Part shown: positions 5,486 through 10,301 of the stretch, in pieces
Layout: the number at the start of each line of letters is the position of its first letter
How positions within the stretch are numbered: position 1 is the stretch's first letter
NCBI GenBank assembly: GCA_023457295.1
Contig: JAEWLZ010000238.1
Span: 1 to 10,301, forward strand
DNA from: Cyanobacteria bacterium OH_PDB_112
Lineage (GTDB): Bacteria; Cyanobacteriota; Vampirovibrionia; Gastranaerophilales; CAJFVJ01
Direction: 5' to 3'
Length of the DNA: 10,301 nt
The notes under the pieces: generated by a model
Told to the model about the DNA's origin: nothing
What the model saw: only the letters and a program-made list of their open reading frames with translations
The model's database searches: none
Made by a program: the position numbers and the translations under genes

Positions 5486-7468
5486 TTGAATATGCGGCAT
5501 AAAAAAATATTTAACCTTACAATAATTACATTAATGTTTGTTCAGACATCTTGTCTTGCAGATATAAATGATTTTAATTTTAACCCTATGCTCGGGATGC
5601 CTCAAGCATTTCCTCAAGGTAATAATGAAAGATTTTTACCTATGGGAATAGAGCCAATTACAACAGAACCGGAAAAACCTTCTGTTAAAAAGAAATCTAT
5701 ATTTAAAAATAAAAAAAATGAAAAAACTGAAAAAGAACAGGATAAAGTTGAAATAATAAGCGACCATATGGATTATTTCAGAGATGAAGATAAAGTAGTT
5801 GCCACAGGAAATGCTGTTGTAATATCCGCTGATAAATTATCAAAAATGAAAGCTGACAAAATAACTTTCTATCGTGATACAAACGAACTTATCGCAGAAG
5901 GAAACGTCAGAGTACTTAAAAATAATGCTGTGGTATACGGCAGTTTTATGCGAGTTGATTTAAATAAAAATACAAGTTTTATGGCAAATCCAAAAACAGG
6001 AAACTCCATGATTAAAGTCGTTGCAAGGGAAGGCTATGTCTATTCGAAAGATATGGAATTTTTAAAAGGACACGCCAAATTCGCAGAAGGTTTCAGCTAT
6101 ATAGCAAAAACATCAGGTATTCATTCAGGCTTTGAAGATTTGGATGATCAAAGAATGCAAAAACTTGTTAAATCACCTAAATATATATCAGGACACCCGC
6201 CTGTTTCTTACAAAATTAAAGCAAAAGAAATAGTTATTGAATCAGGAAAAGACCGAAATATGATTACCATGAAAGGGGCAAGTATTTTCAAAAATAAAAA
6301 GAAAATGGCTACTTTTTCAAAATTTGTTGCTTCTGCTGACGGTAATATGGGAGAAATGGAAACATCTTTACCAGAAGTGGGCTTTATAAGACAAATGGGG
6401 TTATTTTTAGGACCTGGTTTCTTATTTGACGGACCCAAAAGCAGTACTATCAAGCTTTCACCTCTTTTGATGTATGGCAGTTCAGGAGAAACTAACGGAA
6501 CAGGTAATGGAGGTCTTGGAGTAGGGGGAATAGCAAGATTTAGAACAGATACAAATTTGACAGAACTTGCTTACGGAACTCCTATGGAAAAGTGGATTCT
6601 AAGAGGTAAACAAGAATTTTCAGATCAAAGATTTGCCTTTAATTATGCATCAAATGCTTTCGTTGATGACTGGTTTATGGGAGGAAAAATGCCATATCGC
6701 TTTGGAGAATTGGCATTCCGTGACTCAAAACAACTTGATGATTTAAAGCTTACTTATAATTACAAATTCTCAGGAGCAATTGCATCGGATTATCAGGTAG
6801 GTTCTGCCGGTGACTGGAGGATGAATTCTTCTAATGCAATGAGAAATTTGCCCAACCACAATGAAGGTTGGAGCACATTAAAATTGAAAGCTCAGGGCGA
6901 ATTTATGCCGCAAAAACCTCTTTGGAAAATAAAAGATAAGGCAGAACTAAATGTCTTAGCTCAATACGATATTAACCAATACGGTACAGGACAAACCTAC
7001 ACCATTGTAAGAACAGGACCGACTTTCACCTATACTCCTAACGAAAAATTCAGACTTCGTTCCGCTTATTATATGTCAGGAATGCAAGGTGAATCACCTT
7101 TCGCTTGGGATAGATATTACTTAGGAAAACAAAGTGTAAGCTTAGGGTATGAGTATCAATTTACTAAAAAATTAACAATAGGTGCCGCTAATACTATAAA
7201 TTTACTCAAAGATAATTTTGATGAAAGATTTTTGGCGGAAAACAGATTATATTTCAAATACGGACCTGAAGATTTTAAATTTTGTTTCTCGTATGATACA
7301 TTATGGAAAAGAACAGCTATGGGCATAAACATGCTTGTGGGTTCAGAAAACTCAGATGTTGAGTTTGATAAACTAAAAGTTAAAAACTATAAAAGACTTC
7401 AAAAACAGAATGAAAAACAACGCGAAAAAGAAGAAAAAATGAAAAAGAAAAATGAGGAAAAAGTATGA
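5486..7468 (+). CDS. LptA/OstA-domain and LptD-like outer-membrane LPS assembly protein
   Basis: This protein probably receives lipopolysaccharide from the periplasmic bridge and inserts it in the outer membrane. Residues 1-25 are a signal peptide (RHKK, then a hydrophobic core, cleavage near CLA-D). About 60-85 is a Lys-rich linker. About 87-170 is an OstA/LptA beta-jellyroll repeat (ISDHMDYFRDEDKVVATGNA, then ITFYRDTNELIAEGNV), with a second, weaker one at 245-285. About 300-620 alternates hydrophobic and aromatic residues as a beta-barrel with LptD character. After the last strand the chain ends in some 40 highly charged residues (KQREKEEKMKKKNEE). Start: TTG at 5486 is five bases after AGGTGAT (5474-5480), better spaced than the in-frame ATG at 5492. 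The stop overlaps the accD start as ATGA. The barrel assignment is inferred from pattern and length. It is shorter than proteobacterial LptD (about 780). Confidence 0.82.
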   Translation: MNMRHKKIFNLTIITLMFVQTSCLADINDFNFNPMLGMPQAFPQGNNERFLPMGIEPITTEPEKPSVKKKSIFKNKKNEKTEKEQDKVEIISDHMDYFRDEDKVVATGNAVVISADKLSKMKADKITFYRDTNELIAEGNVRVLKNNAVVYGSFMRVDLNKNTSFMANPKTGNSMIKVVAREGYVYSKDMEFLKGHAKFAEGFSYIAKTSGIHSGFEDLDDQRMQKLVKSPKYISGHPPVSYKIKAKEIVIESGKDRNMITMKGASIFKNKKKMATFSKFVASADGNMGEMETSLPEVGFIRQMGLFLGPGFLFDGPKSSTIKLSPLLMYGSSGETNGTGNGGLGVGGIARFRTDTNLTELAYGTPMEKWILRGKQEFSDQRFAFNYASNAFVDDWFMGGKMPYRFGELAFRDSKQLDDLKLTYNYKFSGAIASDYQVGSAGDWRMNSSNAMRNLPNHNEGWSTLKLKAQGEFMPQKPLWKIKDKAELNVLAQYDINQYGTGQTYTIVRTGPTFTYTPNEKFRLRSAYYMSGMQGESPFAWDRYYLGKQSVSLGYEYQFTKKLTIGAANTINLLKDNFDERFLAENRLYFKYGPEDFKFCFSYDTLWKRTAMGINMLVGSENSDVEFDKLKVKNYKRLQKQNEKQREKEEKMKKKNEEKV

Positions 7469-8328
7469 GTATAAAAGATTGGTTTGAAGAAAGAAAGAAA
7501 AAAGCCGCAATAGCAGCACATCAGCCTATCGGAGATGATGATTTATCAAAACTTTGGTCAAAGTGCTTCAATTGCAATGCAAGCATTCCCACCAAAGAAC
7601 TGGAAAAAAATCTTATGGTATGTCCGCACTGCACTTATCATTTCAGAATAAACGCCAAAAAAAGAATTGAACAATTTGTCGATGAAGGCACTTTTGAAGA
7701 ATTATATGCAAATATTTCATCTGCAGACCCTTTAAAATTTGTTGACACATCGCCATATAGCGAAAAACAAATTGCCGCAAAAGAAAAAACCGGTCTTAAT
7801 GATGCAGTAATAACAGGTTTCGGAAAAATTGACGGAGAGGAAACCGCCCTTGCTGTAATGGATTTTGAATACATGGGCGGAAGTATGGGAAGTGTTGTCG
7901 GTGAAAAAATTACCCGCATAATCGAAGCTGCACTTGAACGAAAACTTCCTGTCATTGTATTTACAGCATCAGGCGGGGCAAGAATGCAGGAAAGTGCACT
8001 AAGTCTTATGCAAATGGCTAAAACCAGCTGTGCAGTATCTCGTATGAATGATGAAAAATTGCTTTATATGACAATTTTGACAGAACCCACCTTCGGAGGA
8101 GTTACAGCCAGCTTCGGAACTTTAGGTGATATAATCTTAGCTGAACAAGGAGCTCGCATTGGTTTTGCAGGAAGAAGAGTAATTGAACAAACCATTCGTC
8201 AAAAACTTCCCGCGGATTTCCAAACGGCGGAATATCTTATGAAATATGGTCAAATTGATATTGTCAGCGCAAGAAAAGACCTTAAAAACACTGTAAGTAA
8301 ATTATTGCAAATACACAAAAAGAGGTAA
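7465..8328 (+). CDS. accD: Acetyl-CoA carboxylase carboxyltransferase subunit beta
   Basis: AccD pairs with AccA in the cytoplasmic carboxyltransferase that moves CO2 from carboxybiotin (on AccB) to acetyl-CoA, giving malonyl-CoA, the first committed step of fatty-acid synthesis. The N-terminal zinc ribbon is complete: Cys34, Cys37, Cys53, Cys56 (CFNC and CPHC). The crotonase-fold core carries FEYMGGSMGSVVGEK (about 134-148), TASGGARMQE (167-176) and TEPTFGGVTASFGTLGD (206-222). Length 287 is normal. The start ATG overlaps the stop of the LptD-like gene by four bases, so translation is probably coupled, tying fatty-acid supply to LPS export. The accA gene starts two bases after its stop. Identity is certain; nothing is missing. 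Confidence 0.98.
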   Translation: MSIKDWFEERKKKAAIAAHQPIGDDDLSKLWSKCFNCNASIPTKELEKNLMVCPHCTYHFRINAKKRIEQFVDEGTFEELYANISSADPLKFVDTSPYSEKQIAAKEKTGLNDAVITGFGKIDGEETALAVMDFEYMGGSMGSVVGEKITRIIEAALERKLPVIVFTASGGARMQESALSLMQMAKTSCAVSRMNDEKLLYMTILTEPTFGGVTASFGTLGDIILAEQGARIGFAGRRVIEQTIRQKLPADFQTAEYLMKYGQIDIVSARKDLKNTVSKLLQIHKKR

Positions 8329-8330
8329 TT

Positions 8331-9296
8331 ATGGAAAGAACTATCGCTCCTCTTGATTTTGAGGAACAATTATATAAAATCGAAGATAAAATTACAGAGC
8401 TTAAAAATTTAAGTGAAGAGTCAGGTATGGACTTAGATTCTCAAATTGAGACTTTGACTCAACAGGCTTTGGAGTTTAAACAGGAACTTTATGCCAATTT
8501 GAAACCTTCACAAAAGCTTCAAATAGCAAGACATCCTATGCGACCCAATTTTTTGGACTATACAAAGCTTCTTTGCGATGATTTTATTGAACTTCATGGC
8601 GACAGAGAAGGAACAGATGACAGAGCTATTATAGGCGGCGTTTGTACTATCGGCGGAAAACCTGTTATGCTTATCGGCACTCAAAAAGGTAAAAATACTA
8701 AAGAAAACCTTATTTACAATTTTGGTATGCCACAACCTCAAGGTTATCGAAAAGCTTTAAGACTTATGTATCATGCAGAGCGTTTCGGGCTTCCTATTGT
8801 AACATTGATTGATACTCCGGGAGCTTACCCGGGTATTAAAGCCGAAGAAACAGGTCAAGGAATTGCTATTGCCGTAAACCTTGCAGAAATGGCAAAAATG
8901 ACTGTACCCATAGTCGCCATAGTTACAGGTGAAGGATGTTCAGGTGGTGCGCTAGGTCTTGCTGTCGCAAACAAAGTCTATATGCTTGAACATGCTTATT
9001 ATACTGTTATATCACCTGAAGGTTGTGCTTCAATTCTATACAGAAGTGCAGACAGAGCGGCAGATGCGGCAGACGCTCTAAAAATCACCGCAAAAGATTT
9101 GATGGGCTTCGATATTGTCGATGGTGAAATAAAAGAGCCTCTCGGAGGAGCTCACTATAACCATGAGGTAACTGCTAAAAATATTTCCGATACAATTAAA
9201 ACCGCTTTAAAAGAATTAGGTAAAAAATCGGGAGAAAAACTTAAAAAAGAGCGTTATGAAAAATTTAGAAAAATGGGAGTAGTACAAGAGCTTTAA
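8331..9296 (+). CDS. accA: Acetyl-CoA carboxylase carboxyltransferase subunit alpha
   Basis: AccA is the partner of AccD and binds carboxybiotin in the carboxyltransferase heterotetramer. The N-terminal helical region has LDFEEQLYKIEDKI and IARHPMRPNFLDY. The core has ELHGDREGTDDRAIIGG, IGTQKGKNTKENLIYNFG, MPQPQGYRKALRLM, LIDTPGAYPGIKAEETGQ and the oxyanion loop GEGCSGGALG, then ISPEGCASILYR. At 321 residues it matches E. coli AccA (319) and is complete. AGAGG (8321-8325), which overlaps the end of accD, is the ribosome site five bases before the ATG. The accD-accA adjacency ensures equal subunit supply; it is common in Firmicutes, whereas the two genes are separated in E. coli and most photosynthetic cyanobacteria. 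The stop shares one base with the prmA start. Confidence 0.98.
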   Translation: MERTIAPLDFEEQLYKIEDKITELKNLSEESGMDLDSQIETLTQQALEFKQELYANLKPSQKLQIARHPMRPNFLDYTKLLCDDFIELHGDREGTDDRAIIGGVCTIGGKPVMLIGTQKGKNTKENLIYNFGMPQPQGYRKALRLMYHAERFGLPIVTLIDTPGAYPGIKAEETGQGIAIAVNLAEMAKMTVPIVAIVTGEGCSGGALGLAVANKVYMLEHAYYTVISPEGCASILYRSADRAADAADALKITAKDLMGFDIVDGEIKEPLGGAHYNHEVTAKNISDTIKTALKELGKKSGEKLKKERYEKFRKMGVVQEL

Positions 9297-10204
9297 TGTC
9301 ATACATCGAACTCATTTTGAAAGTTAATAATCAGGCAGTTGATGTCGCCTCTGATTTTTTGATTTCAGAGCTGGGCTTTTCAGGTGTTATTACAGAAGAT
9401 GTTTTTATAAATCGTGAAAACGCCAAAGGTATTATAAAAGCTTATGCCCAAAGTAATGAAATATTTTTTTCAATGGAAGAAATTAATCAAAAACTTTCCG
9501 AAAAAAGAACTTTATTGAAAAATCTTGGACTTACTGATGAAGATTTGGGAGAGTGGAGCTGTTCAGTTTCTTATGAAGCAGATGAAAGTTGGTCAGAGAA
9601 ATGGAAGGATTACTGGGATGTTCAAAAAATAGGCGAAAGGATAGTAATTTGTCCTTCCTGGATTGAATATACAGCCACGGGGAATGAACTAAAAATAGAA
9701 CTAGACCCCGGTTCTGCCTTTGGTACAGGAACTCATCCCACAACAAGACTTTGCATCAAAGAACTTGAAAGATATGTAACCTCTGATTCCACTGTGGCAG
9801 ATATTGGTTGCGGTTCAGGAATTTTAGCCATAGCATCCAAAAAGCTTGGCGCTAAAGAAGTTTTTGGAGTGGACAATGATCCTGATTCTGTTAGAGTTTC
9901 TAAAGAAAATGCCGTAATAAATTCAGTTGAGTGTGATTTTGAAGAAGGTACTGTCTGCCTTGTTCAAAAAAGCTATAATATAGTTGTGGCGAATATTTTA
10001 GCCCATGTTATTGTAGACATTATGCCTGATTTAAAAAGAATAACTAAACCTGGCGGAATTATAATTTTGAGCGGAATAATAGAAGAAAAAACTCAAGATG
10101 TTTTAGATGCTATGCAAGAAAACTGCATAAAACTTGTTTCTACAAACATAGAAGAAGGAAATGGTGAAAATTGGATTTGCTTAACAGGGCAAAATAATAC
10201 TTGA
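9296..10204 (+). CDS. prmA: Ribosomal protein L11 methyltransferase
   Basis: PrmA trimethylates the N-terminus and lysines of ribosomal protein uL11 with S-adenosylmethionine. An N-terminal substrate-recognition domain (about 1-60) is joined by the ESWSEKWKDYW segment (97-107) to the catalytic domain: ELDPGSAFGTGTHPTT (135-150), SAM-binding loop VADIGCGSGILAIA (167-180), acidic motif VDNDPDSV (192-199) and VVANILAHVI (230-239). The 302 residues are close to the usual 290-300. ATG overlaps the accA TAA by one base (TAATG) and no strong ribosome site is visible, so it depends on termination-reinitiation. Nothing links uL11 methylation to envelope synthesis, so it is likely a passenger at the 3' end of the operon. 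No terminator is visible after it, only the tRNA promoter. Confidence 0.97.
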   Translation: MSYIELILKVNNQAVDVASDFLISELGFSGVITEDVFINRENAKGIIKAYAQSNEIFFSMEEINQKLSEKRTLLKNLGLTDEDLGEWSCSVSYEADESWSEKWKDYWDVQKIGERIVICPSWIEYTATGNELKIELDPGSAFGTGTHPTTRLCIKELERYVTSDSTVADIGCGSGILAIASKKLGAKEVFGVDNDPDSVRVSKENAVINSVECDFEEGTVCLVQKSYNIVVANILAHVIVDIMPDLKRITKPGGIIILSGIIEEKTQDVLDAMQENCIKLVSTNIEEGNGENWICLTGQNNT

Positions 10205-10229
10205 ACATCTTAAAACTTTTTGTTAGACT
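10201..10229 (+). promoter_or_regulatory. tRNA-Ser promoter with palindromic -10 region
   Basis: TTGAAC (10201-10206) and TAGACT (10224-10229) have an optimal 17-base spacer. The -35 box overlaps the prmA stop codon. The -10 box lies within the perfect 17-base palindrome TTTGTTAGACTAACAAA (10219-10235). Transcription would start near 10236, about 14 bases before the mature tRNA 5' end. Confidence 0.6.
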
Positions 10230-10249
10230 AACAAAGAGAAAAACTGTTT

Positions 10250-10301
10250 GGAGAAGTGGCCGAGTGGCTGAAGGCGGCACCCTGCTAAGGTGTTATGTGG
10301 G
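10250..10301 (+). tRNA. tRNA-Ser(GCU), 5' portion only
   Basis: The acceptor 5' strand GGAGAAG (10250-10256), the UG linker and the D-arm (GCCGAGTGGCTGAAGGC, 10259-10275) are typical of serine tRNAs. The anticodon stem GCACC (10277-10281) pairs with GGTGT (10289-10293), with one G-U. The loop CTGCTAA carries anticodon GCT at 10284-10286, which reads AGC and AGU. The long variable arm is just beginning when the window ends, so the T-arm and acceptor 3' strand are not seen. Similarity to the E. coli tRNA-Ser(GCU) D-arm and loop is strong. Confidence 0.95.

Noticed and set aside
5540..5562. Lipoprotein signal in the LptD-like protein
   Set aside because: The residues before Cys23 are Gln-Thr-Ser, lacking the Leu/Val at -3 of a normal lipobox; an ordinary cleavage after CLA fits better.
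7638..7955. Minus-strand open frame of 105 residues inside accD
   Set aside because: It is antisense to a conserved essential gene and shows no domain or ribosome site.
1..10301. Alternative genetic code, CRISPR array, insertion sequence or phage/defence genes
   Set aside because: TGA acts as a stop at the ends of the LptD-like gene and prmA. There are no regularly spaced repeats, transposase motifs, phage or nuclease genes.

Overview
The window is an AT-rich stretch (about two thirds A+T by eye) of a bacterial chromosome, densely coding and read with the standard bacterial code (TGA and TAA are both used as stops). The cell type implied is Gram-negative: there is an LptD-like outer-membrane LPS-assembly protein and a periplasmic M23 endopeptidase. 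Protein style, small intergenic gaps and base composition fit the gut lineage Melainabacteria/Vampirovibrionia (Gastranaerophilales). That placement is an inference from memory of the style of such genomes, with moderate confidence, not a database result.

Layout. (1) 1-1107, + strand: the 3' part of an RlmD/TrmA-type uracil-C5 RNA methyltransferase, cut by the left edge. (2) 1152-1913, - strand: a GTG-started 253-residue protein of unknown function with helical ends, bounded on both sides by short stretches that look like pieces of a dispersed palindromic repeat. (3) 1914-2181: a divergent intergenic region with two hairpins and a probable rplI promoter. (4) 2182-4130, + strand: rplI (ribosomal protein bL9) and, 5 bases later, a malic enzyme that appears to carry an internal degenerate duplication of its N-terminal domain. 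(5) 4122-10204, + strand: a promoter overlapping the malic-enzyme stop, a 34-residue single-span membrane protein, a secreted M23 peptidase, an LptA/LptD-like protein, accD, accA and prmA, with junctions of 23, 22, -4, 2 and -1 bases. (6) 10201-10301: a promoter and the 5' part of a tRNA-Ser(GCU) running off the right edge.

How the genes work together. Region 5 looks like one transcription unit devoted mostly to building the envelope. AccA and AccD make up the carboxyltransferase that commits acetyl-CoA to malonyl-CoA for fatty acids and hence lipid A and phospholipid. The LptD-like protein delivers LPS to the outer leaflet. The M23 enzyme trims peptidoglycan. PrmA, which methylates ribosomal protein L11, is a translational passenger. 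The malic enzyme upstream could feed pyruvate and reducing power into the same pathway, but it lies before the new promoter. The most unusual items are the rebuilt malic enzyme, the 34-residue membrane peptide heading the envelope operon, and the lone minus-strand gene between repeat-like fragments. I saw no insertion sequence, CRISPR array, phage gene or defence system.
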